This document shows positions 7,833 through 16,612 of a stretch of 56,775 bases of DNA, piece after piece. Under the pieces are notes generated by a model. It was not told where the DNA came from. It searched no databases and was given only the letters and a program-made list of their open reading frames with translations. The stretch lies in assembly GCA_934486735.1 (NCBI GenBank), contig CAKSQL010000015.1, forward strand, positions 1-56,775, in the 5' to 3' direction. The stretch comes from an uncultured Clostridia bacterium. GTDB lineage: Bacteria > Bacillota > Clostridia > UBA1381. Position numbers and translations under genes: made by a program. How positions within the stretch are numbered: the stretch's first letter is position 1; each line of letters opens with the position of its first letter.

Positions 7833-8981
7833 TTATTTACATCTGTTATATCTCTCTGCCTCGGCACACATAAGCGCAAATGCGCCGGTGCCATGCAGGT
7901 CATTCTTTATTTTTGCTCTGTTGATATAGTGCTCGTACGTTCCCTCATCGATACACGTGCCGATGCAGATATTGTCCACAACAATATACCCCTCGTCATC
8001 ATAATAAAGTCTGTCGGTCAGGCTGTCATAAGCCTTTTGCATAACAGGCTCATACTCCTTTGAAACAACACCCAGGCGCATTGCCTTTGCATAGGAATAA
8101 ACAAACAGGCTTGTGCAGGAGCTTTCAACCCAGTTATCCTCTTTCTCCGGCTTATCCAGTACTTCAAACCACATTCCGGTTTCTTTGTCGCAAAACTTTG
8201 CAAGCGATGCCAAAAGGTCGCTTTCTATCTTCTTTAAGCGTTCCACGCCGGGATAATTTTGGGGAAGATAATCAAGCATATCGAGTATCGCAACCGCATA
8301 CCAGCCGACAGCTCTGCCCCAAAACTGTCCCGAAAGTCCGGTCTCGGGATCTGCCCACTTCTCCTGCTTAGATGCGTCCCAGCCATGATAATAAAGCCCG
8401 GTTTTTTCGTCCTTCATAAATTCCTCCATGAGGAAAATCTGCTTTATCGCCCTGTCGCGCAGGACGGTATCGCCAAAGCGCGCCGCATACATAACCGACA
8501 GCGGTCCTGCCATATACGCGCCGTCCATCCACATCTGATTATGCTGAGTCATCATATGCCAATAGCCGCCGTACTGATTAACCGGCCAGAAATGCATGGA
8601 CTCGGCAGCTGTCTTTATTGCATTTATGTACTTTTCGTCCCCCGTCTCATCGTATAAGTTATAGAGCAGAATCGTAGGCTGCTTGTGGTCGAGCATGGTG
8701 AGCGCTTCCTTTGCCAGCCACGCGGTCGATTCGTCGGTAATTTCGTGGCAAAAGCCGTAAAGCTCGCCGTTTTCGCCTATCACACTGTCTATATATGCTT
8801 TTATATAATCAAAATATTTTTGCTCGCCCGAGAGCAGATACATTTGCTGCATTCCCGATAAAAACACACCCTGGTGGTAGAATAAAGTCCCCTCGGGAGG
8901 AAGTTTTTCCGGCGCGAATTTGTGCATAATCGCCTCACACACAAGCTTTCCGTATTCCAATGCTGTCTTTTTATTTTCCAT
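7833..8981 (-). CDS. Unsaturated rhamnogalacturonyl hydrolase, GH105 family
   Basis: About 382 residues, the usual length for GH105 (YteR/YesR type), an alpha/alpha six-fold barrel that removes the unsaturated uronic acid left on rhamnogalacturonan oligosaccharides by lyases. Family marks are seen directly: MTQHNQMWMDGAYMAGP with the catalytic Asp at about 153, LYYHGWD (His about 199), and SGQFWGRAVGWYA. There is no signal peptide, so it acts on imported oligosaccharides. The start is the ATG at 8981, downstream of AAAGGAATGG; a longer reading would run into the leader hairpin and repeats. It follows the alpha/alpha-toroid gene on the same strand, with repeat array B between them. This is the best substrate clue in the window: pectin, specifically rhamnogalacturonan. 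Confidence 0.93.
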   Translation of the reverse strand: MENKKTALEYGKLVCEAIMHKFAPEKLPPEGTLFYHQGVFLSGMQQMYLLSGEQKYFDYIKAYIDSVIGENGELYGFCHEITDESTAWLAKEALTMLDHKQPTILLYNLYDETGDEKYINAIKTAAESMHFWPVNQYGGYWHMMTQHNQMWMDGAYMAGPLSVMYAARFGDTVLRDRAIKQIFLMEEFMKDEKTGLYYHGWDASKQEKWADPETGLSGQFWGRAVGWYAVAILDMLDYLPQNYPGVERLKKIESDLLASLAKFCDKETGMWFEVLDKPEKEDNWVESSCTSLFVYSYAKAMRLGVVSKEYEPVMQKAYDSLTDRLYYDDEGYIVVDNICIGTCIDEGTYEHYINRAKIKNDLHGTGAFALMCAEAERYNRCK

Positions 8982-9002
8982 ATTTATAATCCATTCCTTT
9001 CC

Positions 9003-9016
9003 GTGCCGCAAGACAC
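9003..9016 (-). promoter_or_regulatory. Leader hairpin upstream of the GH105 gene
   Basis: On the minus strand GTGTC-TTGC-GGCAC folds with one G-U pair and is followed by GGAAAGGAATGG and the GH105 start. It matches the element at 5450-5463 in position, loop and downstream sequence, although the two genes are unrelated. Confidence 0.5.
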
Positions 9017-9020
9017 AACA

Positions 9021-9450
9021 CACAAAACTGTAAATCTGATAGAAAATCGGTCAGATTGCCGTTTGAAAAAGCGCCGACGTACGCGGGTACTTCAAGCTTT
9101 TGAAAACAGTGAGATGAGCGATTTTATTCAGTTTGTAAATCTGATAGAAAATCGGTCAGATTGCCGTTTGAAAAAGCGCCGACGTACGCGGGTACTTCAA
9201 GCTTTTGAAAACAGTGAGATGAGCGATTTTATTCAGTTTGTAAATCTGATAGAAAATCGGTCAGATTGCCGTTTGAAAAAGCGCCGACGTACGCGGGTAC
9301 TTCAAGCTTTTGAAAACGGTGAGATGAGCGATTTTATTCAGTTTGTAAATCTGATAGAAAATCGTTCAGATTGCTGTTTGAAAAAGTGCCGACGTACGCG
9401 GGTACTTCAAGCTTTTGAAAACGGTGAGATGAGCGATTTTATTCAGATTT
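9021..9450. repeat. Tandem repeat array B, four units of 105 bp
   Basis: Four units begin at about 9031, 9136, 9241 and 9346, with exact 105-bp spacing. The first three are almost identical and the fourth has a few changes. Each begins AATCTGATAGAAAATCGG, carries ACGTACGCGGGTACTTCAAG in the middle and ends GCGATTTTATTCAG. AATCTGA and TCAGATT form a local hairpin at the head, and the AAAATCG in its loop can instead pair with the distal CGATTTT. The array occupies nearly the whole 460-base gap before GH105, and the stop codon of the upstream toroid gene lies inside its last arm. Confidence 0.92.
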
Positions 9451-11182
9451 CGTTAAAAGTTTTTTTCATTATATCAATTCCGTCAATCAACTGCCTGTCA
9501 AAATACAAATTGTCTCGGAACGGAGACGGTTTTTTTATTGTTGCAAGTTCAAGGGTGCAGTCGGACAGAGTCCATTTCGTTTCAATCATGCCATCATTTT
9601 CCTTATACTCAACCTTTGCATTATCGTCAAAGCTGCCCATTTCGACAGTGAATCCGACAATAGCAGCGTCAAGCTTATCAAAACAAATATCCTTTCTGTC
9701 ACCATGATAGAATACAATACTGTAGCTGAGTCTGTTATCCTTATAGCGGACTTCCTCTTCCGGCTCTTTATCTCCGAAAAGCTTCAGATATGTATTTATC
9801 TTTACCTTTGTTCCGTTAATATCCAGTTCTATACCATGCTCGGTCTTTTTATAAGAAATTTCGTTTTCGCCGCACTCAAATTCAAAGCTGAGACGCAGAT
9901 CCTCCGCCGAAATTGTCGCGTTTTTGATAAGGTCAAGTCCGACATGCGTATCGCCGCGGTCGTTCGAAAAGCTCAGATTTCCCAAAGCTCTGCCCTTATC
10001 CTGGATTGTGTGCAATGCACCCGAGGAATAGTCAAAACCGTCATGATAGCACTTAACTCTGAAACAGCAGTCCTTGTCCGCACCCTTGATATATGCCAGA
10101 AACGGTCGTCTCTGATTCCACATTTCACTCCTGTTCATTGTGCCGATACTGAATGTGCCTGTTTTGTAATTTGTCGCAACCTGAACAAATTCAAACCACG
10201 GATAATTATAGCCGTCCATCACCATTCTTTGCAGGCTTTTCACACGTTTTTCTCCATTGAAATACGGGATATATTTCTCCGGGCATTTCGGATAGCTGCA
10301 GTCGTCCTCCAAAATTCTTTCCGCATCTTCTTTGGAAAAATATGTATAGAACTTTTCATGCTTTGTAAAGTCTATACCACACGCTTTGCCAAGCGTTTTT
10401 ATAAAGTTCACATCAACGTAATCATAATACGCACGCACCTGCGGTCCTGTCAGCTGCAAATTTGAATAGTCAAAGTGCGACGCAAGCATTTCCCACGCGA
10501 TGTCATTCGCCTCGTTTGCAAGCTTTTTGGTTTCTTCATCCTCCACAATTTCCAGAATTGTTCCGATATCATTTACCATTACGATTGTATAGCAAGGCGA
10601 ATTATACTCGGTCACCGAGTGATGTCCCCTTGTGAAATCCAAAAAACGTCTCAGCTTGTTTCTGCCGTAGCTCATGAAACGCTCGTTTCCCAAAAGCTCG
10701 CCGCCCGAGACTGTCACAAGCGCGTCCATAATCGCGATATTTGTGTACTGAACGCCCTCGTTTCTTCTTATTATACATTCGCATGCGTTCGAAATTGCCT
10801 GCTTCAATTTGCCCATCGTCTCGTCATCGATTGCATGTCCCTCTTTTTTGATTGCCAGAATCATCGCCTTTGCGTTGAAATCCGCCATGTTGAAATCGGG
10901 CGGATTCATCTCGGCAACGGGTTCCTCGGCATACCATGGGAACACTCCGAAATACGGACTTTTGGGGTCGGTGTCCTGCAAGGGAATTACTTTATTGAAA
11001 ACTTTTAAGCCCAATTCGTAATTTTTATCTGTAATCATCAGTTTCGCAGCGTACTCCGACGACGCCGAAACCGCATGCACATCTTGGTCTGCCAGCTTTG
11101 AATGATACAATGCCTTTTCCGACTTTGTGTGCAGCATGATCAAATTTTCTTTTGTGTCAAAGTCTTTTCTGAGTGTACTCAT
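9443..11182 (-). CDS. Predicted alpha/alpha-toroid carbohydrate-active protein, family not recognised
   Basis: 579 residues, no signal peptide, so cytoplasmic. The first 350 residues are helical with spaced aromatic and acidic motifs: FGVFPWYAEEP (Glu 86-87), MADFNAKAM, HHSVTEYNSPCY (Glu about 192), GPQVRAYYD and SIGTMNRSEMW. The C-terminal 200 residues are beta-rich. This order resembles polysaccharide lyases and hydrolases with an alpha/alpha barrel plus beta-sandwich. The family is my inference and I cannot name it. It lies upstream of GH105 on the same strand. Its closest relative here is the N-terminal part of the divergent regulator at 11348, which aligns with it over most of its length. 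A GGGAG site lies nine bases before the ATG at 11182. Confidence 0.72.
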   Translation of the reverse strand: MSTLRKDFDTKENLIMLHTKSEKALYHSKLADQDVHAVSASSEYAAKLMITDKNYELGLKVFNKVIPLQDTDPKSPYFGVFPWYAEEPVAEMNPPDFNMADFNAKAMILAIKKEGHAIDDETMGKLKQAISNACECIIRRNEGVQYTNIAIMDALVTVSGGELLGNERFMSYGRNKLRRFLDFTRGHHSVTEYNSPCYTIVMVNDIGTILEIVEDEETKKLANEANDIAWEMLASHFDYSNLQLTGPQVRAYYDYVDVNFIKTLGKACGIDFTKHEKFYTYFSKEDAERILEDDCSYPKCPEKYIPYFNGEKRVKSLQRMVMDGYNYPWFEFVQVATNYKTGTFSIGTMNRSEMWNQRRPFLAYIKGADKDCCFRVKCYHDGFDYSSGALHTIQDKGRALGNLSFSNDRGDTHVGLDLIKNATISAEDLRLSFEFECGENEISYKKTEHGIELDINGTKVKINTYLKLFGDKEPEEEVRYKDNRLSYSIVFYHGDRKDICFDKLDAAIVGFTVEMGSFDDNAKVEYKENDGMIETKWTLSDCTLELATIKKPSPFRDNLYFDRQLIDGIDIMKKTFNEI

Positions 11183-11347
11183 AAATCTTTACTCCCTTAA
11201 TTGTTTTATACTTATATTGTAACACATATATTTACAAAATCAATATTCAATTTTTGCATTTATTGCAGTTTTTGCCGACTATCTATTGACATTTTCCGGC
11301 ACGCGCTATATAATGAAATTATAATAATTATAAGAGGAATTAACGCC
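11183..11347. promoter_or_regulatory. Divergent promoter region shared by paralogues
   Basis: 165 AT-rich bases separate the divergent starts of the toroid protein and of the regulator that carries a related domain. Both promoters and the regulator's operator must lie here. On the plus strand TTGACA (11286-11291) is followed by TATAAT (11309-11314) with a 17-base spacer, a good sigma-A type promoter for the regulator. I could not define an operator. Confidence 0.55.
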
Positions 11348-13777
11348 ATGCATCTGTTCAACAAATTTGGTAAAATAATATATAACCCCAACATGCATCT
11401 GCTTATGACGCCGCCGGAGGACCAAAAGGAGGTATCGGTCTACAATCCCCATGGCTATGCGCGCTACCGCACCGCCTCGTCGGCAATGTATCTTTTAAAG
11501 CTGGCGGCGGAATGCACCGGCAGCGAACTGCCGCCGCGTGCGCATGACATTCTTGCCGCAGTCATCGGACTGCAATGCACCGACGCCGCCTCGGACAGCT
11601 TCGGTCTGTGGACATTCGACGCGCAAAAAGACGCCGCTTCCGACCCGAATCCCGACGGGAACACAACCAGCTTTGTCGGAGTTCCGCTGCTTATTATTCT
11701 GCTCGAATATTCAAAATTTTTCTCGGACGATGAGCAAAAAAGCATGGAAACCGCCTTAAAACGCGCATGCGTATATATCATGCACCGCCTGCTGACCCCC
11801 GACAGCACGCACATAATCTATTCCGAAACTTTCCTTGCCGCCGCCTGCGGAGAGCGGTTCGGAATCCCGGAGTTTGTGCGCTACGCATCGGTTCAGATAC
11901 AGGCACTTTACAACCGCACGCAGATACATAATTCGTTCAACACTTACAATTCGCCGCTGTACGATTTTTACAGTCTGAGCGAGATATATTTCATCTGCCG
12001 ATATGTAAAAAACAGTGCAATATGTGAGACGGCAAAAAAGCTCTGCGAGCTGCACTGGGAGATAATCGCGCGGCACTACCATTGCAAAAGCGGCGAAATT
12101 GCCGCGCCAAATTCGCGTTTTGCACCTCAAAAAATCAACCGCGGCTTTCTCCCCGCCGAGCAAAAGCAGTTTCTTGCCGATGTCGGAAACATGAGCAAAT
12201 ATTTCAATAAGATATTTGATTTCCGATACACTCTGCCGGCAAAGCTTTTGGGATATTTCAAAAAAGAGCGCACCGCGTTCGAACAGACGATTATAACCAA
12301 CGGCTACACATTTCCATATTTCTATTTTTCGCATGTAGCCTCGACCATGATGCACCCCGATTACTCGGTCGGCTCGCTTTCGCGGAATCTGATATGGTAC
12401 GAGACCGTCCCGTTTTTTGCGCATTTCGGAACGTTTTCGTCCCCGATGTCGGCATCGCTCACCGTTCTGCATGACGGAATCCCGTTTTCGTCGTCCGAAT
12501 CCGCAGCCCTGCAATATCAAAACTTCATTATGGGGCATATCACCTTTGCCACCAACCGCGCCGACAGACATATAAACAACGACCCGATACAAGGCAGAGT
12601 CACCGCGTCCGAGCTGTGCATTCGCTTTGCGATAAACGGCGACAGCTCAAAAATCGAATACACCGCAGGCAAAAGCGGCATACGCGCCAAAAGCGGAAAT
12701 GTCCGCCTGTTTTTCAGGTTCGATTACTTTAAATTTGACAAGATAAATCCAAAAACATCTGTCACAAAAAAAGATAACTGCATATGTTTCGACCTCGTTC
12801 TGCACAGGGGCAAAAAGAAAGTTACCGACTTTAAAAAGAAAGAGAACGCAATTGCGGCATGGAGCTTTTTTATCACTGCCGAAAATGAACTGCCGCCCGA
12901 AACCAACTGCCGCAAAAAGGAGAATTACTTCATTTCGCAATGCCCTTTCCATGACAGCACGCTCCAGCTCAAGTCGCTCTACAAGCCGGATACGCACGAA
13001 AATATCCAGACTCAAAACCTGCATTCGATAAACGGATGTCCTTTGGAAAAATATGTGACAAACCGCAATCTGAATATATCCAGCTATTCGTATATCGATA
13101 AGTTTTCGCCGCGTTTTCCGATCGATATTTTGAGCGGCGACAGGCTCTCGGAGGAAATAGACAACATTTTGAATATAGATATAAAATATATTATTCCCTA
13201 TGTCACAGGACTTTTGGAACGGCTGAAAAGTCAAAATCTTGCCATTCAAAAGCGAATATCCATGCAGATTTTGGCAAATACGTATGAAGTATTAAAAAAA
13301 TACGATGTGAAATTTGATATAGTAATTTCACAAATTTCGGCAGGTGCGGCAGCAAAAATTTCGGTTGCCGAAACCGATTCCGAGATTTTCAAAACGGTTA
13401 TCGGGCACTTGAATAAGCTTATGAACATTAGCGATAATCATTCAAGCTCGGACACGCTTTTAAATTCGGCAATGCAGATTATAAACGACGAATTTCAAAA
13501 CCCGGATTTGTCGCTTGAGTATATATCGGGAAAGCTGAACGTGCCGGTTTATACGATAAGCAAGATATTTTCAAAAAATACCGACACAAGCTATAACGCA
13601 TATCTTCTCAAAAAGCGGATGGAGCATGCAAAAGCGCTGCTTAACGCAAGCACGCTGTGCGCGGACGAAATTGCGCTCCAATGCGGATATCTGAATACGT
13701 CCTCGTTCCGCCGCGCTTTCAAAAGCTACAGCGGCATGACGGTCAGCGGATTTAAGCGGCTGCTTGAAAACACATGA
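11348..13777 (+). CDS. AraC-type regulator with an enzyme-fold (alpha/alpha-toroid) sensor domain
   Basis: About 809 residues, far longer than usual AraC proteins. Residues 1 to about 590 are homologous to the divergent toroid protein. FGLWTFDAQKD aligns without gaps to its FGVFPWYAEEP, NTYNSPLYD to TEYNSPCYT, APNSRF to GPQVRA, and SVGSLSRNLIW to SIGTMNRSEMW. The two Glu of YAEEP become Gln and Lys, and the Glu before YNSP becomes Thr. A helical linker (about 600-700) leads to a C-terminal AraC domain (about 706-809) with LSLEYISGKLNVPVYTISK and DEIALQCGYLNTSSFRRAF. No signal peptide or membrane segment is seen. The start at 11348 follows AGAGGAA by eight bases. It probably binds the oligosaccharide handled by its paralogue and controls the divergent operon. 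Domain content is direct; function is inference. Confidence 0.85.
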   Translation: MHLFNKFGKIIYNPNMHLLMTPPEDQKEVSVYNPHGYARYRTASSAMYLLKLAAECTGSELPPRAHDILAAVIGLQCTDAASDSFGLWTFDAQKDAASDPNPDGNTTSFVGVPLLIILLEYSKFFSDDEQKSMETALKRACVYIMHRLLTPDSTHIIYSETFLAAACGERFGIPEFVRYASVQIQALYNRTQIHNSFNTYNSPLYDFYSLSEIYFICRYVKNSAICETAKKLCELHWEIIARHYHCKSGEIAAPNSRFAPQKINRGFLPAEQKQFLADVGNMSKYFNKIFDFRYTLPAKLLGYFKKERTAFEQTIITNGYTFPYFYFSHVASTMMHPDYSVGSLSRNLIWYETVPFFAHFGTFSSPMSASLTVLHDGIPFSSSESAALQYQNFIMGHITFATNRADRHINNDPIQGRVTASELCIRFAINGDSSKIEYTAGKSGIRAKSGNVRLFFRFDYFKFDKINPKTSVTKKDNCICFDLVLHRGKKKVTDFKKKENAIAAWSFFITAENELPPETNCRKKENYFISQCPFHDSTLQLKSLYKPDTHENIQTQNLHSINGCPLEKYVTNRNLNISSYSYIDKFSPRFPIDILSGDRLSEEIDNILNIDIKYIIPYVTGLLERLKSQNLAIQKRISMQILANTYEVLKKYDVKFDIVISQISAGAAAKISVAETDSEIFKTVIGHLNKLMNISDNHSSSDTLLNSAMQIINDEFQNPDLSLEYISGKLNVPVYTISKIFSKNTDTSYNAYLLKKRMEHAKALLNASTLCADEIALQCGYLNTSSFRRAFKSYSGMTVSGFKRLLENT

Positions 13778-13854
13778 TAACGCCGCGTTCCGCCAAGCTT
13801 TGGAACATGCCGATTCCGACTTTTTGTACATGCCGAAAAAATCCCGAAAAAGCT

Positions 13855-13886
13855 AAGAAAAAACAGCCCGAAAGCTGTTTTTTCTT
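13855..13886. terminator. Bidirectional terminator between converging genes
   Basis: AAGAAAAAACAGC (13855-13867) and GCTGTTTTTTCTT (13874-13886) form a 13-bp stem with a T run on both strands. It lies between the plus-strand regulator and the minus-strand SLH cassette and can serve both. Confidence 0.85.
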
Positions 13887-13920
13887 ATGAAATTTCAGAA
13901 AATTTATATCATATGAAAGA

Positions 13921-16590
13921 CTATTTATATATGTAGATACTCTTCCACACAACATACTGTGCATGTACAACAGCCGTCGAGCAGTTATAGCCCGCATCGT
14001 CATATGCTGCCGCGTCGTCCAAGCTGCCCTTATAAATCTGATTCTTATTAAGGCTCTTGTCATAAACCGTAACCGGGATATTGTTTGCCGGATATGCCTC
14101 TCTCACATCTCCGCCCTTGTCATAGCTGAGTTCCACGACATTGTTATTGATGGATTTGATATATCCCACAGAGAGTCTGTCACCGCCGTTATGAACGCTC
14201 TTATAATCGCCCGTTCCGTAGTAATCCTTCAGCATTCCGTTCACTCCGTTCGGCTTATATGTCTTATCCTCGCTGCAATCGTATATCTTGCAATACTTAT
14301 CAACCTCGCCTGCCGAGTTGAACGCCAAAAGGAGAATATCTCCGCGCTCGATGTCGGTTTCGCTCACCTTCTTTTTAACTCCGGTATCGCTTGTTACCGA
14401 GGAGGATGTCACATATTGAACCTCTTTGCCGCTGTTATATCCTACGATGTACTCAACCGGCTGATCGTCCTCGTCAATGGTTTCTATAACCTTATCGAAC
14501 ATTATATTATTTGCAAGCTTGACCTTATTATCCACCGTTGTGATATGAACCACAACATCGTTCACGCCGCCTTTTTCCGATGTTCTGTAGCTTATTACTT
14601 CTATGCTGCCGCCGAGAGATTTCATTGCGCCGCTGTAGAACATTTTCTCATTCACATTTGCAAGCTCGCTGTCATCCGGAACCTGGAACAGCACCGTCTG
14701 AGAACCAAAGGTTGTGGAATAGCCTATGATACCGGTCCAGATATAGTCAACATCGGTTTCCGCACTTGTTATACGAAGAGTGTTCTCCGATTCGTATGAG
14801 CTTTTATACGGAGTATCTATCTCATTTATCTCGCCGGCGTCGTTTAAGCGATATCTCAAAATCCTGCTTTTCACGCTTGACGGACGGTTTGAAAACTTCC
14901 TGTACTCCTCGTCGGTCTTTTCCATAGCCTCCTCAACCGCAGTCAAAACCGGACGTGCTTTTTTATAGTTTTTGCCGTCGATTTTAACTCTTTCGGCAAG
15001 CTTAAACTTTTTAAGTCCGTCATCGGCGGAATAAAGCCGCATATAAACCATGTCCTCGCCCTCGTCATCTGCCATTATATGGCTTATGTAGTATCCGAAT
15101 GTGTACTCACTTCCTGCCGCAGCCGTTACCAGGCATGCGATGCGCCCTGCCATATCCAGCTTAAATGTCACATCGTTTCCTGTCATTACTTTGGCGATGA
15201 GCTTGTCATAATACTTATCCGAAACCTTATACTTTTCATCGTCTATCTTGAAATATTTGTCGCCATCCTCGGTATATGCCCCGTTATATATTCCGGACAC
15301 CTCACCGTTTGCGAGCCATATTTCTATCATTTTGCCCTCGCTGCGATAAATTGTCAGAACCGAATCTCTTTTTATCGACGCGGCGCTTATTATATTTCCG
15401 CTTGCGTCAAATATGGACACTTTTTCATTGTCGCCGGAAAGGTCGATAAATGTCGTCCCGTCCAAAGAATCGTATACCTTTTTATTGGTCTGATCAACAT
15501 ATCCCGCAACAAATGTCTCGGATTCGCGGATGATTACCACGTCGTATGCTTTGCTTTCTTTGGAGCAGATAAGTCTGATACTTCCCTCTTTGATATTCAT
15601 ATGCCTGATAATATCAGTGTCTATCGCGCTTCCGTTATAAACAAATGCCGCATTTTTCGAAATTCTTGCCGAAGATTCGGCCGAGCTGTCCTCGCTCTTT
15701 AAATATTTCAGAACAAAGTCCCCGCCAAACTCCGAAACAAGATCTCCGTCAATGTCGATTATGTCATCTTCATCCATACCGCTGTACACAAGAACAACCT
15801 CGGCGTCGCCTCTTTTTTCGTCCTTGTAATACGCTCTCACATAGCAGCCTATCATCCCGTTTCCGCCGTTGTAAGTGTAGGTTGTTCCGCCGATTGTGAT
15901 TCCCTTTTCAACTTCCTTTCCGGGATAGAGCGCAGTGTCTCCCACCGCTTCAACCCTGCCCTCGGCAAGGTAGATATCCTTGTAGACTTCAAGCAGAGTT
16001 TTCCCCTCCGCCTCAGTATAAACAAAGTTTCCGTTCTTGATTGCCGCCTCGTAAAGATTTGCATTCAATGCGTTGAATATCAATCTCGCAGCAATAGCTT
16101 TTGTAAAATCCGCCTTTGTGTCAACGTTGTCCAAAACCTTGAACTTTCTTGCGGTGTCCATATATCCCAGAGGATATCCTCCGCTCACAGACGCGATTTT
16201 TTCATATCCCATTACGGTCAAAAGGATTTTCACCGCCTCCTCAACAGTGATTTTGCGCTCGGGATAAAACATTTTTTCATCGTTCACCGTCAGCGCGTTC
16301 ATAACAGTGAGATTGTTGATTGCCGTCGCTGCCCAATGCGTGCTCGGCACGTCATTATAGTAAGTTTTTTCGGTTGTCTGATACTCGTCAATGTTTAATA
16401 TTCTCGCCGTCCAGACCACAAAATCGGCACGTGTAACCTCGCCTGACATACCGGAATTTACATCAAACAAATTCAGATATTCAATAAGTCCCGTAACCTC
16501 GGCATCGGTTTCCGCTTTTTTTGCAAGAGCGTTCGGAAAAAGCGGAGTCATCATTGCCAGTATCATAAAAAATGCCAATACTTTTTTCAT
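13921..16590 (-). CDS. Large SLH-domain surface protein (N-terminal SLH), paralogue of 38969-41638
   Basis: 889 residues with a signal peptide (about 1-24). The N-terminal 180 residues hold SLH-type repeats: GEVTRADFVVWTARIL, YNDVPSTHWAATAINNL and KITVEEAVKILLTVMGYEK, then SGGYPLGYM. SLH domains bind pyruvylated secondary cell-wall polymer. The remaining 700 residues are beta-rich, acidic and of unknown function, ending in YIYK. It matches the second 889-residue SLH protein of the window in length, SLH placement and the MGY-x(7)-GGYPxGYM block. It is the last gene of cassette 1, 22 bases after the C-terminal-SLH protein. AGGAG precedes the ATG by eight bases. The likely role is an S-layer-like structural or ligand-docking protein; the role is inferred. 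Confidence 0.85.
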   Translation of the reverse strand: MKKVLAFFMILAMMTPLFPNALAKKAETDAEVTGLIEYLNLFDVNSGMSGEVTRADFVVWTARILNIDEYQTTEKTYYNDVPSTHWAATAINNLTVMNALTVNDEKMFYPERKITVEEAVKILLTVMGYEKIASVSGGYPLGYMDTARKFKVLDNVDTKADFTKAIAARLIFNALNANLYEAAIKNGNFVYTEAEGKTLLEVYKDIYLAEGRVEAVGDTALYPGKEVEKGITIGGTTYTYNGGNGMIGCYVRAYYKDEKRGDAEVVLVYSGMDEDDIIDIDGDLVSEFGGDFVLKYLKSEDSSAESSARISKNAAFVYNGSAIDTDIIRHMNIKEGSIRLICSKESKAYDVVIIRESETFVAGYVDQTNKKVYDSLDGTTFIDLSGDNEKVSIFDASGNIISAASIKRDSVLTIYRSEGKMIEIWLANGEVSGIYNGAYTEDGDKYFKIDDEKYKVSDKYYDKLIAKVMTGNDVTFKLDMAGRIACLVTAAAGSEYTFGYYISHIMADDEGEDMVYMRLYSADDGLKKFKLAERVKIDGKNYKKARPVLTAVEEAMEKTDEEYRKFSNRPSSVKSRILRYRLNDAGEINEIDTPYKSSYESENTLRITSAETDVDYIWTGIIGYSTTFGSQTVLFQVPDDSELANVNEKMFYSGAMKSLGGSIEVISYRTSEKGGVNDVVVHITTVDNKVKLANNIMFDKVIETIDEDDQPVEYIVGYNSGKEVQYVTSSSVTSDTGVKKKVSETDIERGDILLLAFNSAGEVDKYCKIYDCSEDKTYKPNGVNGMLKDYYGTGDYKSVHNGGDRLSVGYIKSINNNVVELSYDKGGDVREAYPANNIPVTVYDKSLNKNQIYKGSLDDAAAYDDAGYNCSTAVVHAQYVVWKSIYIYK

Positions 16591-16612
16591 GTCACATTAC
16601 TCCTATCTTTAA

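Noticed and set aside
9021..9450. CRISPR array
   Set aside because: Units are 105 bp and repeat along their whole length with no unique spacers, and no cas genes are present.
8922..9707. Plus-strand reading frame with a 35-residue repeat
   Set aside because: The 105-bp repeat unit is a multiple of three, so any open frame repeats. There is no ribosome site, and the frame runs through array B into the antisense of the toroid gene.
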